A stretch of DNA of 9,792 nucleotides from JAYQUR01 sp038133505 (GCA_038133505.1 JAYPTI010000126.1:1-9792); one strand, 5' to 3'. Shown: positions 1 through 6,669, counted from the first letter of the stretch. The notes: generated from the letters alone by a model not told the origin. Numbers and translations: made by a program.

Positions 1-667
1 ACCACGCGCTGGTGACCGTCAGCGGCAACGGCCGGTCGAAGGCGTAGATCTCCAGCAGCCACAGCGGCAGCATGCAGATCGCCGCGATCCCGAACATTGC
101 CGTCATCAGCGCGCTCGCGCTCAGCTCCTTCGGCGCGCGCCGCAGGTAGACCGCGTAGACCGAATACGAGATCGTGGCGACCAGCAGGATGATGTCGCCG
201 GCGTTGAAGCTGAGCCCCAGGATCACGCCTATGTCGCCGCGCGTCACGATGAAGGCGAGGCCCGAGAACCCGAGAACGACGCCCGCCGCCTCGCGGCCGC
301 CGATGCGGTCGCCCAGGATGATCCACGCCGAAACCAGGATGCAGATCGCCATCATCCCCTGGAACAGCGAGCCGTTGATCGCCGTGGTGTAGTGCATCGC
401 GACGAAGTGGAGGGCGCCGAAACCGATCGCCGAGGTGACCGCGATGAAGGTGAGGTACTTCCATCTCTCCAAAATCAGCGCGCGGTGCTTGCGGAGTTCC
501 TTCCAGGTCCAGGTCAGGGCGATGAAGAAGGCGAAGAACCAGCGCCAGAAATTGAGCGCCATGGGCGGCACGTCGCCCGCGATATGCCGCGCGACGACGG
601 CGGAGCCCGCCCAGAACAGGGCGGCGAGCGTCAGCAGCAGGTAGGGATGGGCGATGCGGTTCAGCAT
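1..667 (-). CDS. EamA/DMT-family transporter, C-terminus cut by window edge (DMT copy 1)
   Basis: This is an inner-membrane permease of the drug/metabolite transporter superfamily (EamA domains); the substrate is unknown. I read 222 residues from ATG at 667 with no stop before the left edge. Full-length relatives have about 290-330 residues, so roughly 70-100 are missing. The first helix carries the family pattern LFWAGSAVVARHIAG (18-32), followed by PPMALNFWRW (34-43) starting the second helix. ILGDRI (117-122) and IVTRGDIGVI (140-149) mark the end of the first EamA repeat, and a second repeat begins near residue 157. The start lies 7 bases after the stop of the next transporter gene, with no clear Shine-Dalgarno, so it is probably translated from the same transcript as the two upstream paralogs. 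The family call is firm; metabolite or amino-acid efflux is only the usual guess for this family. Confidence 0.88.
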   Translation of the reverse strand, partial: MLNRIAHPYLLLTLAALFWAGSAVVARHIAGDVPPMALNFWRWFFAFFIALTWTWKELRKHRALILERWKYLTFIAVTSAIGFGALHFVAMHYTTAINGSLFQGMMAICILVSAWIILGDRIGGREAAGVVLGFSGLAFIVTRGDIGVILGLSFNAGDIILLVATISYSVYAVYLRRAPKELSASALMTAMFGIAAICMLPLWLLEIYAFDRPLPLTVTSAW

Positions 668-674
668 GGTCCGC

Positions 675-1589
675 TTACCGCGCTGCGCGCGAGTAGAGCG
701 CGAGCCAGATACCGGTAGCGATCAGCGCGACGCCGGTGGCGTGGAAAAGATGGAAGGTCTCGCCCAACAGCAGCACGGCGATGGCGACGCCGAAGACCGG
801 GGTGAGGTAGATGAAATTGCCTGCCGTCGGAGCGCCGATGCGGCGGATGCCCTCGGCGAAGAACAGCTGCGCCAGAACCGATGCGAATATCGTCACGTAG
901 AGTACCGTCCCGATGGCCGGCCATGTCATGGGCAATGTCCGCTGCGTCAGGTGCTCCCAGGCAAAGAACGGGGCGGAGTGAACGGCGCTGAACAGCATCA
1001 TCAGGAACATGAAGGGGACGAGCGGCAGGTCCTTCGGCCGCTTGTGCAGGATCGCGGCATAGGTCGACGACGCACACACGCCTAGGAAGACCAGCGGGTC
1101 GCCGATATTGATCGCGAGATCCAGGACGATGGCCGGATCGCCGCGGAACACGATCGTCAGCAGCCCGGCGAACCCCAATGCGACGCCCGTCCATTGCTGC
1201 CAGGTGATGCGGCGCCCGACGAACAGCGTCGAGGCGACCAGCACCCCGATCGGCACCGCGCCCTGCAGGATGTTCGCATTGACCGCGACGGTGTGGTTGA
1301 CGCCGATATAGACCAGCCCGTTGAAGAGCGTCATCGACAGCGCGGCCAGGAGGTTCAGGAACCAGAAATGCTTGCGGATGACGCTGCGCGCCTTCCAGCA
1401 ACCGCGCAAGGCGAAGGGGGCGAGGATCAGCGTCGACAGGAACAATCGCCAGAAGGTAAGCGCGAGCGGCGGCACTTCGTTCGCAGTGGCGCGCGCGATG
1501 TTGGTGTTCAGCGCCCAGAACAGCGCTACCAGCGTCAGCATGGCGTAGGCGAGGAGTCGCCAGTGCCTCGATTCCACCCCGTCGGTCAT
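675..1589 (-). CDS. EamA/DMT-family transporter (DMT copy 2)
   Basis: This is a complete 304-residue DMT-superfamily permease with about ten predicted helices in two EamA repeats (roughly residues 15-145 and 157-298). The diagnostic pattern LFWALNTNIARA lies in helix 1, and PPLALTFWRLF begins helix 2. VGRRITWQQWTGVALGFAG followed by IVFRGDPAIV (about 146-155) closes the first repeat. The second repeat ends with LLLGETFHLFHATGVALIATG, the usual last-helix signature. It starts 6 bases after the stop of copy 3 and ends 7 bases before copy 1, so the three form one leftward transcription unit. It is the most divergent in motif wording (TFWRL rather than NFWRW). Its ribosome-binding site is weak, which suggests translational coupling. 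Substrate unknown. Confidence 0.9.
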   Translation of the reverse strand: MTDGVESRHWRLLAYAMLTLVALFWALNTNIARATANEVPPLALTFWRLFLSTLILAPFALRGCWKARSVIRKHFWFLNLLAALSMTLFNGLVYIGVNHTVAVNANILQGAVPIGVLVASTLFVGRRITWQQWTGVALGFAGLLTIVFRGDPAIVLDLAINIGDPLVFLGVCASSTYAAILHKRPKDLPLVPFMFLMMLFSAVHSAPFFAWEHLTQRTLPMTWPAIGTVLYVTIFASVLAQLFFAEGIRRIGAPTAGNFIYLTPVFGVAIAVLLLGETFHLFHATGVALIATGIWLALYSRAAR

Positions 1590-1595
1590 GGCACG

Positions 1596-2489
1596 TCAGC
1601 CTGTCCGCCGCGCATGGTGCGCCGTCGCGAGCCAGATGCCGACAAGCACCGACGCCGCGCCGGCGACATGAAACCAGCGCAGTTCCTCGCCGAGGATCAG
1701 GATTGCAAGCGCGCCGGCGAAGATCGGGTAGAGGTTCCCGAAATAGCCGGCCTGTGCCGCGCCGGCCCGATAGGTGCCTTCGTTCCAGCAGCTCGTGCCG
1801 ACGAAGGCCGCCATGATGCCGACGTAAAGGACGAACAACGCGCTGGTTCGCGTGAAGGGCATCGGCGCGATCGCGGACGTTTCCCACAGGTAGATCGGCA
1901 GCATCATCAGGACGGCGACGCCCGATATCGCGGTCATGAACGGCATGATGTCGATCGAGCGCGGCTTCCAGCGCATCAGGAAGGCCTGCCACGCCCACAG
2001 GAAGACGGCGCCGAGCGCCCAGACGTCGCCCTCGTGAAGCTGCAGCGTCCGGATCACGGCGATATCGCCGCGGATCACGATCAGCCCGGCGCCGGCGATG
2101 GAGAATAAGACGCCCCACCATTGCCGCGCCGTGATGCGTTCGCGCAGGATCACGAGACCCAGCAGCAGGACCATTACCGGCAGGATAGACTGGATCAGGC
2201 TTGCCTGCAGCGCTGTCGTCTTCTGGAGCGCGACGTAGAAGACGAGGTTGAAGCCGGTGACCGAAACCATCGAGAAGATAACGACGAACTTCCAGTGGGC
2301 GAGAAGCTCGCGGCGCTGACGCCAGGTGCGCACGCCGAAGACCACCGCGAAGATCACGAACGCCGTGGTCCAGCGCCAGAAGTTAAGCCCGACCGGCGGG
2401 ATCGCCTCGCCTGCTGACGCGCGTCCGACGATCGAGTTTCCCGACCACAGCAGCATGGCGAAGACGAGTAGCGCGAAGCCGGACAGCAT
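1596..2489 (-). CDS. EamA/DMT-family transporter (DMT copy 3, first of the tandem)
   Basis: This DMT-superfamily permease has 297 residues from the ATG at 2489. Helix 1 shows LLWSGNSIVGRASAG, helix 2 starts with PPVGLNFWRW, and the first repeat closes with LRERITARQWWGVLF then IVIRGDIAVI. The second repeat ends ILGEELRWFHVAGAASVLVGIWLA. The start is ambiguous. The frame stays open to a TTG at 2588, adding 33 residues that end in QRKR just before helix 1; such a basic patch is typical of the cytoplasmic N-terminus. However, that TTG has no Shine-Dalgarno and the extension uses rare AGA and AAA codons. I prefer the ATG at 2489, preceded by the purine-rich AGAGAAAA. It heads the tandem of three transporters and lies about 150 bases downstream of greB. 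Substrate unknown. Confidence 0.88.
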   Translation of the reverse strand: MLSGFALLVFAMLLWSGNSIVGRASAGEAIPPVGLNFWRWTTAFVIFAVVFGVRTWRQRRELLAHWKFVVIFSMVSVTGFNLVFYVALQKTTALQASLIQSILPVMVLLLGLVILRERITARQWWGVLFSIAGAGLIVIRGDIAVIRTLQLHEGDVWALGAVFLWAWQAFLMRWKPRSIDIMPFMTAISGVAVLMMLPIYLWETSAIAPMPFTRTSALFVLYVGIMAAFVGTSCWNEGTYRAGAAQAGYFGNLYPIFAGALAILILGEELRWFHVAGAASVLVGIWLATAHHARRTG

Positions 2490-2639
2490 GCGTTTTCTCT
2501 GCTCGGCGTCTGAGAGGGAAGCGGTCGGGGAGTCTGCCAAGGAAGAGGTTCCGGGATGCGTCCGGAAGGGTGCCGGACTCTGGCGCAAATTACAGGAGCG
2601 GGAGAAGCATATCCATACGGGGGTCGCGGATCCCCGATT
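2490..2639. other. intergenic spacer between greB and the DMT tandem
   Basis: This spacer of about 150 bases holds the possible TTG-initiated extension of DMT copy 3 (2490-2588). It also has one short inverted repeat at 2618-2636, where CGGGG pairs with CCCCG around a 9-base loop. There is no T tract after it on the minus strand, so it is at best a weak attenuator between greB and the transporters. I see no convincing sigma-70 promoter, so the transporters may depend partly on greB readthrough. Confidence 0.4.
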
Positions 2640-3137
2640 TCAGGCGCGGTAGCTGATCTCGACGACCTCGATGTCGACGATGCCGTCCGGCGTCTGCAGC
2701 GAAACCACGTCGCCGACCGCCGCTTTCATCAGCGCGCGGGCGACGGGCGATATCCAGCTCACCTCGTTGTTCTCGATGCGCGCCTCGTCGATGCCGACGA
2801 TCCGGATCGTGCGCTCGACGTCCTCCTCGTCGGCATAGGTGACGGTCGCGCCGAAGAAAACCTTGTCCTTGTTCGGCTGCGCTTCGGGGTCGACGACCTC
2901 CGCGATCTCCAGCCGCTTGAGCAGGTGGCGGATGCGGCCGTCGATCTCGCGCAGCCGTTTCTTGCCGTAGATGTAGTCGCCGTTCTCGGAGCGGTCGCCG
3001 TTGCCCGCCGCCCACGAGACGATTTCCACCACTTCCGGCCGCTCGACGCGGCGCAGGTGGCGCAGCTCGGCGCGCAGGCGCTCGATACCGGCCGGCGTGA
3101 TGTAGTTTTTGCGCTGCGGTTGCTGCAATGCCGCCAC
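2640..3137 (-). CDS. greB: Transcription elongation factor GreB
   Basis: GreB enters the secondary channel of backtracked RNA polymerase and stimulates cleavage of the extruded RNA 3' end, so elongation can resume. The 165-residue product is close to the usual GreB length. It has the N-terminal coiled coil (about 13-85) and a C-terminal FKBP-like domain (about 92-163). The coiled-coil tip carries GDRSENGDY, with the acidic residues Asp48 and Glu51 that position the catalytic magnesium. ERPEV, KKRLREID, KVFFGA and the late SPVARAL and VGD motifs are typical of GreB rather than GreA. The start is GTG at 3137, with AGG six bases upstream. It lies only 20 bases from the divergent arfB start, so its promoter must overlap that gene. 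It is followed on the same strand by the transporters. Confidence 0.95.
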   Translation of the reverse strand: MAALQQPQRKNYITPAGIERLRAELRHLRRVERPEVVEIVSWAAGNGDRSENGDYIYGKKRLREIDGRIRHLLKRLEIAEVVDPEAQPNKDKVFFGATVTYADEEDVERTIRIVGIDEARIENNEVSWISPVARALMKAAVGDVVSLQTPDGIVDIEVVEISYRA

Positions 3138-3157
3138 CCGATGCCTAAACTGAAAGC

Positions 3158-3583
3158 ATGCTGAAGATAAACGATAGTCTGTCGATCGACGAAGAGGAAC
3201 TCGAGGAGAGCTTCACGCGGTCGCGCGGGCCCGGCGGCCAGAACGTCAACAAGGTGGAGACGGCGGTCCAGCTCCGGTTCGATGCGCGCAACTCGCCGTC
3301 GTTGCCGTCAGCCGTCCGTCACCGGCTGGAGAAGCGGGCGGGTGCGCGCCTGACGTCGGACGGGGTAATCGTGATCAGCGCGGACCGCTTCCGCACCCGC
3401 GAGGCGAACCGGCGCGACGCGCGCGAGCGTCTTTCGGAACTGATCGCCGAAGCGGCGGTGCCGCCGCGCCGACGGGTCGCGACGAAGCCCAGCCGGGCCG
3501 CGCGCAAGCGCCGCACCGACCGGAAGACCCGGCGTGGGCAGATCAAGAGGTTGCGTGGTAGGCCCGGGCGCGGCGAGGAATAG
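3158..3583 (+). CDS. arfB: Alternative ribosome-rescue peptidyl-tRNA hydrolase ArfB (YaeJ/ICT1 family)
   Basis: ArfB releases nascent chains from ribosomes stalled at mRNA ends without a stop codon. It hydrolyses the peptidyl-tRNA ester while its basic tail occupies the empty mRNA channel. The 141-residue product has the class-I release-factor catalytic loop RSRGPGGQNVNKVET with Gly26-Gly27-Gln28, then QLRFD and SDGVIVISAD of the catalytic domain. There is no codon-recognition domain, which separates it from RF1 and RF2. The tail from about residue 103 is almost wholly basic (PRRR, RKRR, DRKTRR, IKRLRGR), as expected for the channel-binding extension. The start is ATG at 3158, preceded by the purine-rich GAAAG; there is no room for a promoter before the greB start, so it must lie inside greB. 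A hairpin with a T-rich tail follows the stop. Confidence 0.94.
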   Translation: MLKINDSLSIDEEELEESFTRSRGPGGQNVNKVETAVQLRFDARNSPSLPSAVRHRLEKRAGARLTSDGVIVISADRFRTREANRRDARERLSELIAEAAVPPRRRVATKPSRAARKRRTDRKTRRGQIKRLRGRPGRGEE

Positions 3584-3594
3584 CCGAAGCCGTC

Positions 3595-3616
3595 CCCGCC
3601 GCGCGGTCGGGTTTAT
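3595..3616 (+). terminator. probable intrinsic terminator after arfB
   Basis: CCCG (3595-3598) pairs with CGGG (3608-3611). An inner CC/GG pair extends the stem with one bulged T and a GCGC loop, and TTTATT follows at 3612-3617. The hairpin sits in the 33-base gap between the convergent stops of arfB and the dienelactone hydrolase gene. The T tract fits the plus strand. The stem is short, so the call is moderate. Confidence 0.45.
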
Positions 3617-4531
3617 TCAGGAGAGGTTCTGCTTGAAAAAGGCGACCGTGCGCTCCCAGGCGAGCTTGGCGGCGGCCTCGTTGTAGCGCGGCGTCGAGTT
3701 GTTGTGGAAACCGTGCTTGGTGTCCGGATAGGAGTGCATCTTGAACTTGGCGTTGTTCGCCTTCAGCGCAGCTTCGTAGCCGGCCCGCATGCCGTTGATC
3801 CGCGGATCCTGATCCGCGTAATGGATCTGCAGCGGCGCCTTGATCTTGGCGACGTCGTCGGCCTTCGGCGCGGCGCCGTAGAACGGCACGGCGGCATTCA
3901 GGTAGCTTCCCATCGCGACGGCGAGATAGTTGACCGTGCCGCCGCCCCAGCAGAAGCCGGTGGCGCCGAGCTTGCCGTTCGACAGCGAATGCGACTTCAG
4001 GAACTTCGCGCTGTTGAGCATGTCCATACGGAGCTTGCCGCCGTCGAGGCTGCGCTGCAGGGCCTTGCCGTCGTCGTCGTTGCCCGGATAGCCGCCCAAC
4101 GGTGCCAGCCCGTCGGGCGCGAGCGCGAGGAAGCCCGCGACGGCGGCGCGCCGCGCAACGTCCTCGATATACGGGTTCAGGCCGCGGTTCTCGTGAACGA
4201 CGAGCACGGTCGGGAACGGACCGGTTCCCGCCGGCTGCACGAGATAGCCCCGCATCTTGCCCGAGTTGCCGCCCGGCGAATCGTAATCGACGGAGGTCGC
4301 CTTGATGCGGGTGTCGGTGAAAGAGATGGTCTGCGCTTTGGCGTAGCGCGGCAGCAGGGCCTGCGCCATCGCCAGCGCCGTGCCGCCGCCGATCAGCGTG
4401 ATCGCGGCCGCGCGGGTCAGGAATTCGCGGCGCTCCATGCCGGTGTGGCAGTACTCGTCGTAGAGATCGAATATCCGCTGTTCCGCTTCCCGTGCGTCGA
4501 CAGGGCGGGTTTCAAGGTCGGTGGTTCCCAT
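3617..4531 (-). CDS. Dienelactone hydrolase family protein with Tat-type signal
   Basis: This is an alpha/beta-hydrolase-fold enzyme of the dienelactone hydrolase family (304 residues), probably cleaving an ester or lactone. The triad is Cys194 in GFCWGGG, Asp242 in YADQDPR and His273 in KHGFH. The Cys-Asp and Asp-His spacings (48 and 31) match classical dienelactone hydrolase. Glu114 in HENRGL fits the glutamate that interacts with the cysteine. A twin-arginine signal lies at about 33-68: ERREFLTR, a hydrophobic stretch, then an AKA-type cleavage region near 64-67. It should therefore act in the periplasm. Unusually, about 33 residues precede the arginine pair. I keep the ATG at 4531 because it has a strong site, GGGGGAG, about 8 bases upstream. 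The gene lies 107 bases after the monooxygenase on the same strand and may be co-regulated with it. Substrate unknown. Confidence 0.9.
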   Translation of the reverse strand: MGTTDLETRPVDAREAEQRIFDLYDEYCHTGMERREFLTRAAAITLIGGGTALAMAQALLPRYAKAQTISFTDTRIKATSVDYDSPGGNSGKMRGYLVQPAGTGPFPTVLVVHENRGLNPYIEDVARRAAVAGFLALAPDGLAPLGGYPGNDDDGKALQRSLDGGKLRMDMLNSAKFLKSHSLSNGKLGATGFCWGGGTVNYLAVAMGSYLNAAVPFYGAAPKADDVAKIKAPLQIHYADQDPRINGMRAGYEAALKANNAKFKMHSYPDTKHGFHNNSTPRYNEAAAKLAWERTVAFFKQNLS

Positions 4532-4638
4532 CGGTTGCTCCCCCAAGAGACTGTTTTCAACGCGATATAAACGTCGAATCCGGCGTTCATCCGTCGGAAC
4601 GGGCGAAAGGCGGCCGGCAGGGAGGATTTTCGGGGGAA
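4532..4638. other. intergenic gap upstream of the dienelactone hydrolase gene
   Basis: This gap of 107 bases contains the strong Shine-Dalgarno GGGGGAG of the hydrolase gene and a short AT-rich patch (TTTATAT on the minus strand, near 4566-4572) that could be part of a -10. I see no matching -35 and no clear terminator after the monooxygenase stop. Independent transcription of the hydrolase gene is therefore possible but not shown. Confidence 0.3.
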
Positions 4639-5811
4639 TTATTCGGCGGCGGCCGCTTCCTTCGCCGAGGCGCCGAGATGGCGGACCTTCGGGATCACCC
4701 CTTCGGCGAAGAGGCGGAGATTCTTCTCGGTAAGCTCCGCCGGCAGCGAGCCGAACTGCAGCATCGGCGCGATGTTCCCGAAGCCCATTTCCTTCTGGTA
4801 CTCCTCGAGCTTCGCGGCGACGGTCTCCGGGCTGCCGCACAGGAACATGCCGTTCTCGATGAGCGTGTCGCAGTCGAGATAGTTCATCCGCACCTTGAAC
4901 TTGCCTTCCATGACGGACTTGTAGCTCGACAGCGACGAGTAGCCGGGCGGCAGCTTGTATTGCGGCGGCGAGTAGATGAACTTGTTGAACAGGCTCTCGA
5001 TGTGTTCGCCCGCTTCCTTGCGCGCGATCTCGTCCGTTTCCGCGACGTAGGCCGGCATCGCCCAGCCGAGCTGGCTGGGCGGGCATTCATAGCCGTAGAC
5101 CTCGCACTGGTCGCGATAGGCCTTGAGGTTCTTGCGCACCGAGGCGACCGGGCTGAAGGTGATGATGTAGGTGTATTTGCGGTCGGGATGCGCCGCGAAC
5201 TCCACCGTTTCGGTCGAGCCCTGGGACGGGATCCAGATCGGCGGGTGCGGCGTCTGGTACGGGCGCGGCCACAAATTCACGTACTGGAAGTGATAGTGCT
5301 TGCCGTAGAACTCGAACGGGCCGGGCTCCGACCAGGCGCGGACGATCAGGTCGTGCGCCTCGCGGAAGCGCTCGTGGCTGAAGCCCGGGTTGGTCATCGA
5401 GGCGTGGTATTCGCAGCCGATGCCGCGGACGAAGCCGGCGATGAAGCGTCCTTCCATCAGGTTGTCGATCATCGCGAATTCCTCGGCGATCGACAGCGGG
5501 TTCTCGACGATGGGGAGCGCGCGGCCGATGACGCCGATCGTGCCTTTCATGCGGCGCGACAGCGCCCCGGCCAGCACGTTCGGCGCCGGCATCATGCCGT
5601 AGGCGGTCTGGTGATGCTCGTTCACGCAGACGCCGTCGAAACCGAGGCTGTCGGCGAGCTCCAGCTCGTCGAGGTAGCGGTGATAGAGCTTCGCGCCCTT
5701 CTTCGGGTCGTAATAGGTGTTCGGCAGGTTGATCCACGACGACTTGTTGTGTTCGAGGAAGTCGGGGTCGATCGCCTGGTAGGGCATCAGGTGGAAGAAA
5801 TAGAACTTCAT
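4639..5811 (-). CDS. LLM-class (luciferase-like) flavin-dependent monooxygenase
   Basis: This 390-residue protein belongs to the bacterial luciferase superfamily. These TIM-barrel enzymes use reduced FMN from a separate reductase, plus oxygen, to oxidise organic substrates. Family marks include LGFDGVCVNEHH (56-67), IAEEFAMIDNLMEGRFIAGFVRG (108-130), the FSHERFREAHDLIVRAW region (144-160), HPPIWIPSQGS (189-199) and the C-terminal CGSPETVAAKLEEY (325-338). The ATG at 5811 overlaps the stop of the alpha/beta-hydrolase gene as ATGA, with GGAG 7 bases upstream, so the two are translationally coupled. The pairing suggests consecutive steps: possibly Baeyer-Villiger-type or other oxygenation, followed by ester or lactone hydrolysis. 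That is inference. No flavin reductase gene is visible here. Substrate class (ketone, alkane, sulfonate) cannot be decided. It appears cytoplasmic, with no signal peptide. Confidence 0.9.
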   Translation of the reverse strand: MKFYFFHLMPYQAIDPDFLEHNKSSWINLPNTYYDPKKGAKLYHRYLDELELADSLGFDGVCVNEHHQTAYGMMPAPNVLAGALSRRMKGTIGVIGRALPIVENPLSIAEEFAMIDNLMEGRFIAGFVRGIGCEYHASMTNPGFSHERFREAHDLIVRAWSEPGPFEFYGKHYHFQYVNLWPRPYQTPHPPIWIPSQGSTETVEFAAHPDRKYTYIITFSPVASVRKNLKAYRDQCEVYGYECPPSQLGWAMPAYVAETDEIARKEAGEHIESLFNKFIYSPPQYKLPPGYSSLSSYKSVMEGKFKVRMNYLDCDTLIENGMFLCGSPETVAAKLEEYQKEMGFGNIAPMLQFGSLPAELTEKNLRLFAEGVIPKVRHLGASAKEAAAAE

Positions 5812-6593
5812 GACGCGGCTCCGGTCGTGTGGGCGGTGACGCCCGCGATGAATTCGTCGAGTTTTTCCTGCTGCGGCAGGTGACCGCATTCCGGGACGAT
5901 GGTCAATTTCGAGCCCGGGATCAGCTTCTGCATCGCCTCGCCGTAGGCGGGCGGGAAGATCATGTCGTGATCACCCCACAGGATCAGCGTCGGCACCTTG
6001 ATCCGGTGCAGCCACTTCTGGAGCTCCGGATTGTAGAAGCGGGGATGCCACGCCATCTTGGCCGTCGAGAAGTGGTTCTTGAGCGCGATGTCGGCGTCTT
6101 CCTCCGAGGGGTTCGCGGCCAGACGCGCCTCCGCGAGGCTGCGGTCGTAGAACGTGTTGTAGACGCGCTCGTCGTCGTCCCACAGGAAGATGTCGCCCTT
6201 GGGCACGCCGTCGACATGGATGCCCGCCGCGGATGCGAGCGTCAGCGTCTCGATCCGGGCGGCGGAACGCACGGCGATTTCGAGCGCCAGCCAGCCGCCC
6301 AGCGAATTGCCGACCAGATGGACCTTGTCCTCGCCGATGGCGTCGAGAAATTCGAGATAGAAGTAGGCGAGGTCGCCAATGCCGTCGAGCCAGGCCGGCG
6401 TGTCCGATCGGCCCCAGCCCGGATGGCTCGGCACGTAAAGCGTATAGTGCTCCGCCAGCCGCTCCATGTAAGGCATCCAGTTATGAGCCCCGCCGGCGCC
6501 GTGCAGGAACACCATCGCCGGCCCGCTGCCGCCCTTGAGTACTTCGATTTCGCAGTCCGCGACGGTCATCCGTTCGGAGGTGTGCTCCGCCAT
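5808..6593 (-). CDS. Alpha/beta-fold hydrolase
   Basis: This is a 261-residue alpha/beta hydrolase of the MhpC/haloalkane-dehalogenase-like type, probably a cytoplasmic esterase, lactonase or C-C bond hydrolase. The oxyanion-hole motif HGAGG is at 31-35. The nucleophile is Ser97 in GNSLGG (95-100). The acid is most likely Asp210 in WGDHD, and His238 in PECGHLPQQE completes the triad. The lid region (about 125-195) is acidic and aromatic. A serine nucleophile argues against haloalkane dehalogenase. The ATG at 6593 is the first possible start; GGGAGA lies about 11 bases upstream. It is the promoter-proximal gene of the cluster and its stop overlaps the monooxygenase start by four bases. A TATAAT-containing promoter candidate lies 48 bases upstream. 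It could hydrolyse the product of the monooxygenase; the substrate is unknown. Confidence 0.9.
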   Translation of the reverse strand: MAEHTSERMTVADCEIEVLKGGSGPAMVFLHGAGGAHNWMPYMERLAEHYTLYVPSHPGWGRSDTPAWLDGIGDLAYFYLEFLDAIGEDKVHLVGNSLGGWLALEIAVRSAARIETLTLASAAGIHVDGVPKGDIFLWDDDERVYNTFYDRSLAEARLAANPSEEDADIALKNHFSTAKMAWHPRFYNPELQKWLHRIKVPTLILWGDHDMIFPPAYGEAMQKLIPGSKLTIVPECGHLPQQEKLDEFIAGVTAHTTGAAS

Positions 6594-6625
6594 GTTCCCG
6601 TTATTCTCCCTGTTTTCCGGAATTA

Positions 6626-6639
6626 GTTAGATATCTTAC
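6626..6639. promoter_or_regulatory. operator-like dyad GTTAGATATCTTAC
   Basis: This is a 14-base inverted repeat with a perfect 8-base core (AGATATCT) and a single mismatched symmetric pair. It begins directly downstream of the minus-strand TATAAT, so it would cover the transcription start. That placement is typical of a repressor operator. No regulator gene of a classical DNA-binding type is inside the window, so the binder is unknown. Confidence 0.35.
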
Positions 6640-6640
6640 G

Positions 6641-6669
6641 ATTATAGCCGATTTTTCGGGCAACGGAAA
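6641..6669 (-). promoter_or_regulatory. candidate sigma-70 promoter for the hydrolase-monooxygenase unit
   Basis: On the minus strand there is a perfect TATAAT (6641-6646), with a poor -35 candidate TTTCCG (6664-6669) at a 17-base spacing. It lies in the only AT-rich stretch of an otherwise GC-rich window and points toward the hydrolase gene at 6593, giving a leader of about 40 bases. A weak -35 fits an activator-assisted or regulated promoter. The spacer contains a small dyad, CCGA-4-TCGG on the plus strand (6648-6659). Confidence 0.45.

Noticed and set aside
1194..2108. Plus-strand open frame (304 codons) opposite two transporter genes
   Set aside because: Antisense shadow: highly charged (Arg, Asp, Gln) and without a domain, while the minus strand shows proper transmembrane periodicity and EamA motifs.
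661..2121. Minus-strand frame (486 codons) running across DMT copies 2 and 3
   Set aside because: It is out of frame with both transporters, Arg/Ala/Asp-rich and not membrane-like; an out-of-frame shadow, not a fused gene.
2618..2636. CGGGG/CCCCG hairpin after greB as an intrinsic terminator
   Set aside because: The stem is only 5 bases with a 9-base loop and no T tract on the greB strand; too weak to call.
4532..5086. N-terminal extension of the dienelactone hydrolase frame into the monooxygenase gene
   Set aside because: The extra residues are an out-of-frame reading of the monooxygenase. The ATG at 4531 has a strong Shine-Dalgarno and a sensible N-terminus.
4492..5883. Long plus-strand open frame (463 codons) opposite the LLM monooxygenase
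   Set aside because: It is Arg/Val/Asp-rich with no recognisable domain and lies entirely antisense to a gene with clear family motifs. Such shadow frames are expected in GC-rich DNA.
5808..6593. Haloalkane dehalogenase identity for the alpha/beta hydrolase
   Set aside because: The nucleophile is Ser97 in GNSLGG, not the Asp required for dehalogenases.
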